From: Saccharibacillus sp. O23
GTDB lineage: Bacteria; Bacillota; Bacilli; Paenibacillales; Paenibacillaceae
Assembly (NCBI RefSeq): GCF_002205895.1
Contig: NZ_NJDE01000014.1
Span: forward strand, 124,001-188,000
Direction of reading: 5' to 3'
Length of the DNA: 64,000 nt
Below the pieces are notes generated by a model. That model searched no databases, was not told the DNA's origin, and saw only the letters and a program-made list of their open reading frames with translations. The translations under genes and the position numbers were made by a program. Shown here one piece after another: positions 33,393 to 42,051 of the stretch (position 1 is its first letter; each line of letters begins with the position of its first letter).

Positions 33393-34094
33393 ATGAAGGC
33401 AAAAGGGAAAAGGATGAAGCGGTCCGCGCAGGCGGCCGCGATCTTAACAGGCACGTTCGTTATGGCATTCGCGTATTACCACATTAATTTTCAGAACCAT
33501 CTTTCGGAAGGCGGGTTCGTCGGAATCTCGCTGCTCGGCGAGTACGCGTTCGGGTTATCGCCCGCGCTGACGATTCTGCTGCTGGACATCCCGTTCATGC
33601 TGCTGTTCGCCCTCAAAAAAGGGTGGAGAAACATGGGACCGGCCGTATTGGCCGCCGGTTCGTTTACGGTGTTCTACGCCGTGATCGAGCATTTCTCCGT
33701 ACTGAACTTCGATCTGCACGGACAGCTCTGGCTGGCCGCTCTGCTGTCGGGTCTGTTGACCGGCATCGGCGGAGGCTTGGTGCTTCGCTGCGGCGGAGCG
33801 ACGGGAGGCGACGATTGCGCGGCGATCTGGCTGCACGAGAAAACGGGGCTTAAGATCGGTACGGTGTTCATCTTGATGGACGCGTCGGTCTTGATGCTGT
33901 CGCTGTTCTATCTGCCGCTGGCCGAGACGCTGTATACGGTAGCCGCCGTCTGCATCGGAGGCAAAGTCATCACATGGACCGTGGAACCGCAGATTCTGCG
34001 CCGCGGATTGGCTTCGATCCCGCACATGTTTGCATCGTCCAAGCGTCATGCGACTCCGGTTGCGCCCGAAGTGAAAGGTTTGAATAGAGTGTAA
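33393..34094 (+). CDS. YitT/YczE-type integral membrane protein
   Basis: This 233-residue membrane protein has about five to six hydrophobic helices and the family-typical glycine-rich GGGLVLRCGGATGGDDCAAIWL between helices 3 and 4. The length stops after the membrane part, so the C-terminal DUF2179 domain of many YitT proteins is absent. Function is unknown; B. subtilis YxkD belongs to the same broad group. The start follows GAGGAG. It is transcribed alone behind the leader described above and closed by a strong terminator. The leader suggests that expression responds to a specific signal. Confidence 0.8.
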   Translation: MKAKGKRMKRSAQAAAILTGTFVMAFAYYHINFQNHLSEGGFVGISLLGEYAFGLSPALTILLLDIPFMLLFALKKGWRNMGPAVLAAGSFTVFYAVIEHFSVLNFDLHGQLWLAALLSGLLTGIGGGLVLRCGGATGGDDCAAIWLHEKTGLKIGTVFILMDASVLMLSLFYLPLAETLYTVAAVCIGGKVITWTVEPQILRRGLASIPHMFASSKRHATPVAPEVKGLNRV

Positions 34095-34150
34095 AGATAG
34101 AGGGCCGCAGGGGAAGGCCCGAAGCCGCAAACTTCCCCGTCCGTTTCAAT

Positions 34151-34203
34151 AAAAAACCGTTCCGATTTTCTCCCGCGATGGAGAAAGCCGAAACGGTTTT
34201 TTT
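34151..34203. terminator. Bidirectional terminator between yitT-like and small stress-type gene
   Basis: The stem AAACCGTTCCGATTTTCTCC / GGAGAAAGCCGAAACGGTTT (small mismatches) has A-run and T-run flanks and serves both converging genes. Confidence 0.85.
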
Positions 34204-34228
34204 GTCGGTTCGCGAAACTCTTCGTCGA

Positions 34229-34414
34229 TTATTTGCCGCCGTGTTCCGGATGGTTTTCGTCCCATTCTTCCGCTTTCGAAGTCGCGATCGCAATCGCGCG
34301 CCCTTCTTCGTAGCCTTCGTCGAGCAGCGCGTTGGCGATCTCGATCGCTTTGTCGCGCACGCGTTCGTCCAGATTTTTCATCGATTGCGGGTAATCTTTT
34401 TTGTTCCAAGGCAT
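34229..34414 (-). CDS. Small conserved YdaT-like protein
   Basis: This 61-residue soluble protein begins MPWNKKDYPQSMKNLDERVR and has an Ile/Ala-rich amphipathic middle (EGRAIAIATSKAEEW). It resembles the N-terminal part of B. subtilis YdaT-like proteins, some of which are general-stress proteins; function is unknown. The start at 34414 is chosen because AGGAGGA precedes it at 7 nt. A sigma-B type promoter was looked for upstream and not found. It is convergent with the YitT gene and divergent from an FMN reductase. Confidence 0.8.
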   Translation of the reverse strand: MPWNKKDYPQSMKNLDERVRDKAIEIANALLDEGYEEGRAIAIATSKAEEWDENHPEHGGK

Positions 34415-34615
34415 CGGGGGTTCCTCCTGTCGAAAAGATAAATGGCGCAACGGTCATGTGTATGTTCTAACCGTTTGCGCGCAGGATCAATCAATATCGA
34501 CATCGGATTTGTTTTCAGCAACTTTCAGACAAAGAATGTTCAAATTTAAAAGGACCTGCTATGATAACAAACATGGTTCTCAAATCGAATAAGAAAAGCG
34601 GAAGGAGCTTGTTCC

Positions 34616-35155
34616 ATGAAAGTGACATTGATTGCCGGAAGCAACCGCGCGCAGGCCAGCAGCACGCAGTTGACTCATTATATCGCCAAGCTGCTCGAAG
34701 AACAGGGATACGAAACCGAGGTCTTCAGCCTGCACGAACATCAACTGCCGATGTACGGTCCGGGCGAAGCTTACGGACACGAAGAAGTGCTGAAGCTTTC
34801 CCAGAGCGTCAAATCGGCGCAGGCCGTCGTCTTGGCGACGCCGGAATACCACTCTTCGATCTCGGGCGTGCTCAAGAACGCGCTCGATTTCCTGAACAGC
34901 GAATATTTCGAAGGCAAGCCGGTGCTGTCCGCGAGTTCGGCGGGAGGAGCAGTCGGCGTTTCTTCGCTGGGCGCCCTGCAAGCGATCGTGCGCAATCTGC
35001 ACGGCCTGAACTGCCCGGAATGGATCTCGATCGGCGGCGATCAGCGCAAGTTCGACGACAACGGCGAACCGGCCGATCAAGCGACCGAGCTTCGCATTCG
35101 CAAAGCCGTCGATACGTTCGTGCATCTGATCGAACGCATTCATGTCCGCGCTTGA
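34616..35155 (+). CDS. NADPH-dependent FMN reductase
   Basis: This 179-residue flavodoxin-like reductase transfers electrons from NAD(P)H to FMN or quinones. The N-terminal phosphate-binding loop IAGSNRAQASST and the flavin-contact segment LATPEYHSSISGVLKNALDF are typical. Later residues SSAGGAVGVSSLGALQAI fit the fold. The start follows GGAAGGAG. It has its own terminator and shares a divergent intergenic region with the small YdaT-like gene. It might supply reduced FMN to luciferase-like monooxygenases such as the one at 27.6 kb; that link is inference. Confidence 0.92.
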   Translation: MKVTLIAGSNRAQASSTQLTHYIAKLLEEQGYETEVFSLHEHQLPMYGPGEAYGHEEVLKLSQSVKSAQAVVLATPEYHSSISGVLKNALDFLNSEYFEGKPVLSASSAGGAVGVSSLGALQAIVRNLHGLNCPEWISIGGDQRKFDDNGEPADQATELRIRKAVDTFVHLIERIHVRA

Positions 35156-35170
35156 TTTTCGCGAATAAGC

Positions 35171-35216
35171 AAAACCCCCGATTTCCGCTTTGCGGCGGAA
35201 GTCGGGGGTTTCTTTT
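35171..35216. terminator. Bidirectional terminator between FMN reductase and msrAB
   Basis: The stem AACCCCCGATTTCCGC / GGCGGAAGTCGGGGGTT has a 4-5 nt loop with an A-run before and T-rich sequence after. Confidence 0.88.
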
Positions 35217-35242
35217 CGAACGCGGTTCATTCAGCAGCGGAA

Positions 35243-36217
35243 TTACGATTGCGCGAACATCGCGCGGTATTCGCCGTAGCCTTCTTCTTCGAGCTTCTCG
35301 GCCGGAACGAAACGCAGCGCCGCGGAATTGATGCAGTAGCGCAGGCCGTCCGGTCCCGGTCCGTCGTCGAAGACGTGGCCCAGATGCGAGTCGGCTTCTT
35401 TGCTGCGCACTTCGGTACGGATCATGAAGTGGCTGAGATCGACTTTCTCTTTGACGTGATAATCGCGGATCGGACGGGTGAAGCTCGGCCAGCCGCAGCC
35501 GGAATCGTATTTGTCGAGGGAACTGAACAGCGGTTCGCCCGATACGATATCGACGTAGATGCCTTCGCCGTGATGATCCCAGAACTCGTTGTGGAAAGCC
35601 GGTTCCGTTCCGTTATTTTGCGTGACGTTGAACTGCATATCGCTCAACCGTTGTTTCAGCTCGTTTTTGTCGAAAGACTTTTTCCAGTGGTTTTCGATAA
35701 ACGCTTCGCGTCCGGACGCTTTTTTGTAACGGTTGTAGTGCGCGGGATTTTTCTTGTGATAGTCCTGATGGTAGTCTTCGGCTTCGTAGAACGTTTCGGC
35801 CGGGCGGATCGGCGTCACGATCGGCTTATCGAAACGTCCGCTCTCTCCGAGCGCTTTCTTGGAAGCTTCGGCTTTGATGCGCTGTTCTTCGGTATGATAG
35901 AAGATCGCCGTGCCGTAAGACGAACCGCGATCGTGGAATTGTCCGCCCGCGTCGGTCGGGTCGATCTGCTGCCAGAACAGCTCCAGCAGTTTCTCGTAAG
36001 GGAACAGTTCCGGATTATACGTAATCTGGACGGCTTCCACGTGGCCCGTGGTTTCGGAACAAACTTCTTTGTAAGTCGGATTTTCCGTATGTCCGCCAGT
36101 GTAGCCCGAGACGACCTTGACGATGCCCGGCAGATCTTCGAACGGGGTGACCATGCACCAGAAGCAGCCTCCCGCAAACGTTGCTTTTTCGATCATGGAA
36201 GATGGATAATCGGCCAT
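35243..36217 (-). CDS. msrAB: Fused peptide methionine sulfoxide reductase MsrA-MsrB
   Basis: This 324-residue repair enzyme reduces both diastereomers of methionine sulfoxide. The MsrA domain (about 8-165) has the catalytic Cys18 in GGCFWC. The MsrB domain (about 180-320) has [18 protein letters not shown] and the catalytic Cys295 in [11 protein letters not shown]. The zinc CxxC pairs of some MsrB enzymes are absent, as is common in Firmicutes fusions. There is no signal peptide, so it is cytoplasmic. The start at 36217 begins MADYPSSM and follows GGAGGG; the frame is open 16 codons further without a ribosome site. It is monocistronic, with an AT-rich promoter region upstream. Confidence 0.95.
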   Translation of the reverse strand: MADYPSSMIEKATFAGGCFWCMVTPFEDLPGIVKVVSGYTGGHTENPTYKEVCSETTGHVEAVQITYNPELFPYEKLLELFWQQIDPTDAGGQFHDRGSSYGTAIFYHTEEQRIKAEASKKALGESGRFDKPIVTPIRPAETFYEAEDYHQDYHKKNPAHYNRYKKASGREAFIENHWKKSFDKNELKQRLSDMQFNVTQNNGTEPAFHNEFWDHHGEGIYVDIVSGEPLFSSLDKYDSGCGWPSFTRPIRDYHVKEKVDLSHFMIRTEVRSKEADSHLGHVFDDGPGPDGLRYCINSAALRFVPAEKLEEEGYGEYRAMFAQS

Positions 36218-36398
36218 GTTAGTGATCCCTCCGTTGGTTTTATTTGAATCGATTATTTGATGCACAATTTAATGGAACATATACTTTAAATTATAAACTT
36301 TTTCGGCCGATGTGCAAGTGTCCCGCTTTCTTGGCTGCCGAGGCTCTTCACAGCTAGATACACGTTATGACGGCAGTCGAATCAGCGCGAAAAGCGTT

Positions 36399-36427
36399 TT
36401 GCCAACCGGAACCGCGCCGGGTATACT
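36399..36427 (+). promoter_or_regulatory. Sigma-A promoter for the Gfo/Idh gene
   Basis: TTGCCA (36399-36404) and TATACT (36422-36427) have a 17-nt spacer. Confidence 0.6.
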
Positions 36428-36494
36428 CAAAAAGGGAACGGCGTCGGGCAAAAGATCGCCCGCCGAACGAAAGCGAACGAAGCGGAGGAACAAG

Positions 36495-37454
36495 ATGGAA
36501 ACGAAAGCGGATCGAGGAGCAAGCAAACGGAGAAAACGCGTCGCTCTGGTCGGAATCGGAGGCATCGCGGAGAAAGTGTACCTGCCGCTGCTCGCCGGAC
36601 ATGCGGATGCGCAAATCGCGGGAATCGTCAGCCGCAGCGAAGCTCGAATCCGGACGACGGCGGAGCGGTACCGGATTCCGAACGCGTCGACGAAGATCGG
36701 CGATCTGGCGAATTGGGATCTGGACGCCGTCTTCGTGCACAGCGCCACGGAATCCCATTCCGCCATCGTTCTGAGCTGCCTCGAAGCCGACCTGCCGGTC
36801 TATGTGGACAAGCCGTTGTCGACGGAGCTCGCGGAGAGCCGCGCGATGGCGGCCGCGGCGGAAGCCCGAGGCCTGCTGCTCGCCGTAGGGTTCAACCGCC
36901 GGTTCGCGCCGCTGTACAGGCAAGCCAAACAGTGGATCGAAGAAGCCGGCGAACTCGCGCAGGTCCATGCGGCCAAGCATCGCATCGCTCTTCATAACCG
37001 GCCGGCGCGCGATACGGTCTACGACGATTTGATTCATATGCTCGATCTGCTGTTCTGGCTGAGCGGAGGGAAAGGGCGAGCGCTGTCGGGCGTGCTGGAT
37101 ACGGACGCCGAAGGCCGGATGCTTCAGGCGTTCGGCACGCTGCGGTTCGGCGGCGGAATCGGCAGTTACGGCATGGCGCGTTCGGCCGGCCGCGACTTCG
37201 AACGCTTGGAGCTGCACGGCGCGGGCCGCACGGCGGTCGTGGAGGATCTGGAGCGCGCTTCGTTCGCCGAAGCCGGCGGCCGGCCGCAGGAACGCGGTTT
37301 CGGCAGTTGGGATACCGTGCTGCGGCGGCGCGGTTTCGAAGGCGTCGTGCAGCATTTTCTGGACACGCTGGATACGCCCGAGCTCTGCGAAGTACGGGCC
37401 GATCGGGTGCTCGGATCGCACGAATGGGCGGAACGGGCCGCGAAGTCTTTTTGA
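36495..37454 (+). CDS. Gfo/Idh/MocA-family oxidoreductase
   Basis: This 319-residue NAD(P)-dependent sugar or polyol dehydrogenase has the Rossmann motif VGIGGIAEKVYLPLL and the family signature VDKPLSTEL (the EKP-type lysine is in DKP). The substrate-site His/Asp are around DDLIHMLDLLFWL. The start at 36495 is preceded by GCGGAGGAA. It is related to the two dehydrogenases of the 39-42 kb operon but shorter, with no isomerase partner beside it. A small acidic protein follows at 30 bp and is probably co-transcribed. The substrate is unknown. Confidence 0.88.
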   Translation: METKADRGASKRRKRVALVGIGGIAEKVYLPLLAGHADAQIAGIVSRSEARIRTTAERYRIPNASTKIGDLANWDLDAVFVHSATESHSAIVLSCLEADLPVYVDKPLSTELAESRAMAAAAEARGLLLAVGFNRRFAPLYRQAKQWIEEAGELAQVHAAKHRIALHNRPARDTVYDDLIHMLDLLFWLSGGKGRALSGVLDTDAEGRMLQAFGTLRFGGGIGSYGMARSAGRDFERLELHGAGRTAVVEDLERASFAEAGGRPQERGFGSWDTVLRRRGFEGVVQHFLDTLDTPELCEVRADRVLGSHEWAERAAKSF

Positions 37455-37484
37455 CGGGAAAATCAAACAGGGAGGTTCGTCATC

Positions 37485-37862
37485 ATGAACGATTACGACG
37501 AGAACCGGGACGTCGATTACGAGCGCTACGACAGCGCCGAAGGACGCCGGGAGATCGAGAAAGAAACGCAGGAGAAGATCGTGCAGGTCTATCGGCAGGA
37601 AGAGGATATGATGATTCTCGTCTATGCCCAGTGGTGCATCAACAACGATCTGGATCCGGTCGAGCTCTACGGCCGAGCGTATCCCGAGCAGATCGCGAAC
37701 GAGCGTCTTGCGCGGGTGATGGAATTGACCGTATCCAAAGAAGAAGCCGGCGATATCACGGACGATACGCTGCTCGGCGTGCTCACGATGTTCGGCAACG
37801 AAGATCTGGGCATGGTCGTGTCCGAAGCGATCGAGCAGCGCGAGCGCGACAAGCGGAAGTAA
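37485..37862 (+). CDS. Small acidic protein of unknown function
   Basis: This 125-residue soluble protein is rich in Asp/Glu at its N-terminus (MNDYDENRDVDYERYDSAEG) and highly charged throughout, with a predicted helical middle (ILVYAQWCINNDLDPVELYG). There is no signal peptide or known motif. The start follows AGGGAGG at good spacing and the codon use matches the neighbours, so the gene is real. It lies 30 bp downstream of the Gfo/Idh gene. I do not recognise the family. Confidence 0.75.
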   Translation: MNDYDENRDVDYERYDSAEGRREIEKETQEKIVQVYRQEEDMMILVYAQWCINNDLDPVELYGRAYPEQIANERLARVMELTVSKEEAGDITDDTLLGVLTMFGNEDLGMVVSEAIEQRERDKRK

Positions 37863-37898
37863 CCGCCTGCCGGAATATGCTTGTTCGTTTTGGCGGCA

Positions 37899-37945
37899 AA
37901 CAGCCCGCGAACCTGCCGGAAGGTCGGCGGCGTTCGCGGGCTGTT
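37899..37945. terminator. 14-bp perfect hairpin between convergent genes
   Basis: AACAGCCCGCGAAC pairs perfectly with GTTCGCGGGCTGTT across a 19-nt loop. There is no T-run on either strand, so termination is uncertain, but the position between convergent genes fits. Confidence 0.5.
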
Positions 37946-37968
37946 CGTCATGCCGGCAGGGAGTCGGT

Positions 37969-38793
37969 TTACATTTTTTCCTGCCGCGTATGCCGGAACT
38001 CTTTGGGAGACATTCCGAATTTGCTGCGGAACACGCGGTGGAAGTAAGTATAGTTCGCGAAACCGGAAGTCTCGGCGACTTGTTCGAGCGGCATCGGGCT
38101 GAACACGATCCGTTCTTTGGCCATGTCGAGCCGGACTTCGAGCGCGTACTGCATGATGCTGATGCCGAACGTATCTTTGAACAGATGCACGCAGCGCGAC
38201 ACGCTGGTATCCACGTGCGCGGCGACGTCTTCGAGCTTGAACAGCGAAGAGGCGTTTTCTTCGATGTAATGCTTGATGCGATGGGCCAAGAACGTTTTGC
38301 CCGAGGAAATCGGTTGTTCGTTGATCAAGCGGTCCATTTCGAGGCACAGGATACGCAGATAATAATCGGAGATTCGCGGATCGGGATTGGAAATGCGCCG
38401 CTGTTCGATCACGATCTGGCGGAACAGGCCGATCAAGCCTTCGCTGAGCGGAATGTTGATCTTGGTCGGACGCTTGCGTTCGTTCCACCAACGGTCGATC
38501 CATTCGCCGTCGAAAAAGATGTGATAATCGCCGCTCTCCATAGGACGCTCGCGGCTGCCCGACGGAGCGGGCGGGAAAATCTTCAGTTCGTACGTATCGT
38601 CGGGTCCGTACAGCAGCAGGTCTCCGGCTTCGACCAACTGCATGCGTCCGTCGACGAGCGCTTCGGAAGTTCCGTCGGTCTGAAGGCGAAACAGGTAGCT
38701 GCCGAGTCCCTCGGTCCGATGGACATGGAACGGCGTTCGATGGAAGGAAAATCCTGCCATGAGAACCTGGCAGGCGGGTTCGGTCGTATGCAT
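37969..38793 (-). CDS. AraC-family regulator of the sugar-oxidation operon
   Basis: This 274-residue regulator has an N-terminal cupin-like sensor (about 10-110; FHVHRTEGLGSYLFRLQ) and a C-terminal AraC double helix-turn-helix (about 175-272; KLEDVAAHVDTSVSRCVHLF and GFANYTYFHRVFRSKFGMSP). The start at 38793 follows AAGGAG; the frame is open 15 codons upstream without a ribosome site. It is divergent from the Gfo/Idh-isomerase-ThuA operon and almost certainly controls it. The 180-bp region between contains repeated AATAC-type words around 38860-38883 that might be half-sites. Confidence 0.9.
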   Translation of the reverse strand: MHTTEPACQVLMAGFSFHRTPFHVHRTEGLGSYLFRLQTDGTSEALVDGRMQLVEAGDLLLYGPDDTYELKIFPPAPSGSRERPMESGDYHIFFDGEWIDRWWNERKRPTKINIPLSEGLIGLFRQIVIEQRRISNPDPRISDYYLRILCLEMDRLINEQPISSGKTFLAHRIKHYIEENASSLFKLEDVAAHVDTSVSRCVHLFKDTFGISIMQYALEVRLDMAKERIVFSPMPLEQVAETSGFANYTYFHRVFRSKFGMSPKEFRHTRQEKM

Positions 38794-38974
38794 ATCGGCT
38801 GCTCCTTGAGAAAATAAAATAATGACCAGATTGTTCATGTTTCGATTATATTCTTCATTTTAATACAAAACGATTTGTAATACCATGAGTTCGAGCCAAC
38901 CACGAGCAAGCGAAAGCGAGAGAGTTTCCGAGAGGAAAGCGACTCGGCAATCGACACGAAGGAGTGGTGTTCTC

Positions 38975-40066
38975 ATGACACGCATGAAGGCCGGAATCGT
39001 AGGATGCGGCAATATCAGTGCCATATACTTACAGAATCTCGCGGCAAGCGAATGGGTCGAGGTCGTCGCCGTAGCTGACCGTTTCATCGAGAAGGCGCAA
39101 GAACGGGCTTCCGAATTCGGCATTGGAACCGCTTGCACGGTAGAAGAGCTTCTGGCCGACGAATCGATCGAGGTGGTCATCAACCTGACGATCCCTGCCA
39201 GCCACGCTCCGGTGCATCTGGCCGCTCTCGAAGCCGGCAAGCACGTCTACGGCGAGAAGCCTCTTGCCGTTTCGCTCGAAGACGCGCGCCTTATCCTCGA
39301 CGAAGCGAATCGGCGGAACCTCAGGGTCGGCTGCGCGCCGGATACGTTCCTCGGAGCCGGCGTCACCACGGCCCGGCGGGCGATCACGGAAGGCTTGATC
39401 GGCCGGCCGGTCGCCGGTACGGCGTTCATGCTGGGCGGAGGACCGGAAGGTTGGCATACCGACCCCGAATTTTTCTACGCTTACGGCGGAGGTCCGATGT
39501 TCGACATGGGACCGTATTATCTCACGGCGCTCGTGAATCTGCTCGGCCCGATTCAGCGGATCGGCTCGTCGACGGGGATTCAGATTCCCGACCGCGTCGT
39601 CGGTTCCGGACCCAAAGCGGGCACGCCCATTTCCGTCCAGACGCCTACGCATCTGGCGGGCACGCTGGATTTCGCGGGCGGTCCGATCGTCACGATGATC
39701 ATGAGCTTCGACGTGCGGGGCGCGACCGAACTGCCGAGAATGGAGATCTACGGGACGGCCGGAACGTTGTCTTTGCCCGATCCCAACTTCTTCGGCGGAG
39801 ACGTCAGGCTGCGCCGGGCGGGTTCGGAGAGTTGGGAAACGTTGAAGCCGGTATTCGACAGCGCGCGGAACGAACGGGGCCTCGGCGTCGAAGACATGGT
39901 GAAGAGCATCCGGGAAGACCGGAGGCACCGGGCCGGCGGAGAACTGGCGTATCATGTGCTGGAAGCGATGCACGCCTTTATGCGCTCCTCGGCGGAGAGT
40001 CGGCATATCACGCTGGAGAGCTCGTACAAAGTTCCGGCCGCAAGACACGATTCGCTCAAATTATAA
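38975..40066 (+). CDS. Gfo/Idh/MocA-family sugar dehydrogenase (operon gene 1)
   Basis: This 363-residue oxidoreductase has the Rossmann motif AGIVGCGNISAIYL, the EKP signature in YGEKPLAV, and the C-terminal alpha/beta domain with GGGPMFDMGPYYLTALVNLLG, whose Asp and Tyr line the substrate site. Family members oxidise a sugar hydroxyl, often to a 3-keto sugar, with bound or exchanging NAD. The start at 38975 follows GAAGGAG at 10 nt; another Met lies 3 codons later. It is first in an operon with two isomerase-like proteins, a second dehydrogenase and a ThuA protein. The next gene is 24 bp downstream. Confidence 0.9.
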   Translation: MTRMKAGIVGCGNISAIYLQNLAASEWVEVVAVADRFIEKAQERASEFGIGTACTVEELLADESIEVVINLTIPASHAPVHLAALEAGKHVYGEKPLAVSLEDARLILDEANRRNLRVGCAPDTFLGAGVTTARRAITEGLIGRPVAGTAFMLGGGPEGWHTDPEFFYAYGGGPMFDMGPYYLTALVNLLGPIQRIGSSTGIQIPDRVVGSGPKAGTPISVQTPTHLAGTLDFAGGPIVTMIMSFDVRGATELPRMEIYGTAGTLSLPDPNFFGGDVRLRRAGSESWETLKPVFDSARNERGLGVEDMVKSIREDRRHRAGGELAYHVLEAMHAFMRSSAESRHITLESSYKVPAARHDSLKL

Positions 40067-40090
40067 TTCGAAGAAAAGGTGGATCTCACA

Positions 40091-40861
40091 ATGGCTAAAG
40101 TAGGATTGCAGCTGTACACCGTACGCGAAGAGATGGAGAAAGACTTCCGCGGAACGCTCGAAAAAGTAGCCGCTCTGGGTTATAAAGGCGTGGAATTCCA
40201 TACCTTTTTCGGTCGCGGCGCGGAAGAAGTCAAATCGATCCTCGACGAGCTGGGGCTTGTCGCGCTCGGTACGCATACCGGTTATCGGCAGCTGCTGGAA
40301 CACCTGGACGAAGAACTGGCTTACAACAAACAAATCGGCAACGACACCCTGATCGTTCCTTACATGGTCGAAGAAGACCGCGCATGGGGCGAAGTGTTCG
40401 AGAACCTCAAAAAGCTCGGCGCCCGCACCCGCGAACAGGGAGGCGTGCTGTGCTACCATAACCACGACTTCGAAATGACCGAAGAAGTCGACGGCAAACC
40501 GGTATTCGACGCGATGTACGAAGCGGTTCCGGCCGAAGACCTGAAAGTCGAAATGGATACCTGTTGGGTGCATTACGGCGGTTACGATCCGGTCGAATAC
40601 ATCGAGCGTTACAAAGGACGCCTGCCGATCATCCACCTGAAAGACATGACCCGCGACGCCGACGGCAAAGCGATCACGGCCGAACTCGGCACGGGCGAAG
40701 TGAACCTCGCGGACATCGCGGACGCCGCGATCGAAGCCGGCGTGGACTGGATCGTCGTGGAGCAGGATTACTGCGCGGGCGGCAAGCCGCTCGAGAGTAT
40801 CGCCGTCAGCATGGAATGGATCAAAAAATACGCAGCTGAAGGAGCAAAATTGAATGTCTAA
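40091..40861 (+). CDS. Sugar phosphate isomerase/epimerase-type TIM barrel (operon gene 2)
   Basis: This 256-residue member of the AP-endonuclease-2-like fold begins MAKVGLQLYTVRE and has metal-site segments YHNHDFE, EMDTCWVHYGG and IHLKDMT. Such proteins isomerise, epimerise or eliminate sugars, and several act after Gfo/Idh enzymes on 3-keto or inosose intermediates. The start follows AAGGTGG. The stop overlaps the following dehydrogenase start by 8 nt, so the two are translationally coupled and probably act in sequence. The exact reaction cannot be read from the sequence. Confidence 0.9.
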   Translation: MAKVGLQLYTVREEMEKDFRGTLEKVAALGYKGVEFHTFFGRGAEEVKSILDELGLVALGTHTGYRQLLEHLDEELAYNKQIGNDTLIVPYMVEEDRAWGEVFENLKKLGARTREQGGVLCYHNHDFEMTEEVDGKPVFDAMYEAVPAEDLKVEMDTCWVHYGGYDPVEYIERYKGRLPIIHLKDMTRDADGKAITAELGTGEVNLADIADAAIEAGVDWIVVEQDYCAGGKPLESIAVSMEWIKKYAAEGAKLNV

Positions 40862-41936
40862 AACGCTTAACGTCGCCGTAATCGGATGCGGAGGCATCGC
40901 CAACGGAAAACACCTGCCCGCCCTGTCGAGACAAGACAAAGCCGTACTGGTCGCTTTCTGCGATCTGATCGAAACCCGCGCCCAAGAAGCCGCCGATCAA
41001 TACGGCGCCGAAGGAGCCAAAGTTTACACCGACTATACGGAACTGCTGAAAGACGAAAGCATCGAAGTCGTTCACGTCTGCACGCCGAACGATTCCCATG
41101 CCGAGATCACGATCGCGGCGCTGGAAGCCGGCAAGCACGTTCTGTGCGAGAAACCGATGGCCAAGACGACGGAAGAAGCGCGTTCGATGATCGAAGCGGC
41201 GAACCGTACCGGCAAAAAGCTGTCCATCGCGTATCAGAACCGTTTCCGCGACGACAGCCTGCATCTGAAAGACATGTGCGAAAAAGGCGAGCTCGGCGAC
41301 ATCTATTTCGGCAAAGCCATCGCGCTTCGCCGCCGCGCCGTTCCGACTTGGGGCGTATTCCTCGACGAAGAAAAACAAGGCGGAGGACCGCTGATCGATA
41401 TCGGCACGCACGCGCTTGACCTGACGCTCTGGTTGATGGACAATTACAAACCGCAGAGCGTCATGGGTTCGACGTTCCACAAACTCGGCAGCCGGGAAAA
41501 TGCGGCCAACGCGTTCGGACCTTGGGATCCGGAACAATTCAAAGTCGAAGATTCCGCGTTCGGTTTCGTCAAGATGGAGAACGGCGCGACGATCGTGCTC
41601 GAATCGAGCTGGGCGCTGAACGTGCGCAAATTCGGCGAAGCGCAGACGCTGCTCTGCGGAACCGAAGGCGGCGCCGACATGATGGACGGCCTGCATATCA
41701 ACGGCGAGAACCGCAGCCGCCTGATCGAGACGAAAGTCGATTTCGGCTCCGGCGGCGTGGCGTTCTACGACGGCGGTTCGGAGAAAGCGGAAGACCGCGA
41801 AGCGCGTCAATGGCTCGAAGCGATCTTGGAAGACAAAGATCCGGTCGTCAAGCCGGAACAAGCCCTCGTGGTCACGCAGATTCTCGAAGCGATCTACGAA
41901 TCGGCGAAGACTGGGAAAGCCGTATACTTCGACTAA
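40854..41936 (+). CDS. Gfo/Idh/MocA-family sugar dehydrogenase (operon gene 3)
   Basis: This 360-residue oxidoreductase has the Rossmann motif VAVIGCGGIANGKHLPAL, the signature CEKPMAKT, and the substrate-site GGGPLIDIGTHALDLTLWLM. It differs clearly from operon gene 1, so the pathway likely needs two oxidation or oxido-reduction steps. The ribosome site AAGGAG lies within the end of the previous gene. A stable hairpin (41971-42000) follows, then a further isomerase gene. ThuB-type enzymes of trehalose and sucrose utilisation belong to this family. Confidence 0.9.
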   Translation: MSKTLNVAVIGCGGIANGKHLPALSRQDKAVLVAFCDLIETRAQEAADQYGAEGAKVYTDYTELLKDESIEVVHVCTPNDSHAEITIAALEAGKHVLCEKPMAKTTEEARSMIEAANRTGKKLSIAYQNRFRDDSLHLKDMCEKGELGDIYFGKAIALRRRAVPTWGVFLDEEKQGGGPLIDIGTHALDLTLWLMDNYKPQSVMGSTFHKLGSRENAANAFGPWDPEQFKVEDSAFGFVKMENGATIVLESSWALNVRKFGEAQTLLCGTEGGADMMDGLHINGENRSRLIETKVDFGSGGVAFYDGGSEKAEDREARQWLEAILEDKDPVVKPEQALVVTQILEAIYESAKTGKAVYFD

Positions 41937-41970
41937 GAAAATGGGTACAATTCGCTAGTCGGAATAAAAA

Positions 41971-42000
41971 GGAAAGAGGGGCTTTTTCGCACCTCTTTCC
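41971..42000 (+). terminator. Hairpin inside the operon, possible partial terminator
   Basis: GGAAAGAGG pairs with CCTCTTTCC around a 12-nt loop containing five T. A weak T tract follows, so read-through into the isomerase gene is likely. Confidence 0.4.
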
Positions 42001-42051
42001 TATTCAGATCAGCGTCAAAATACGGATATAATAATCAGGGAGGTTCGGTTA

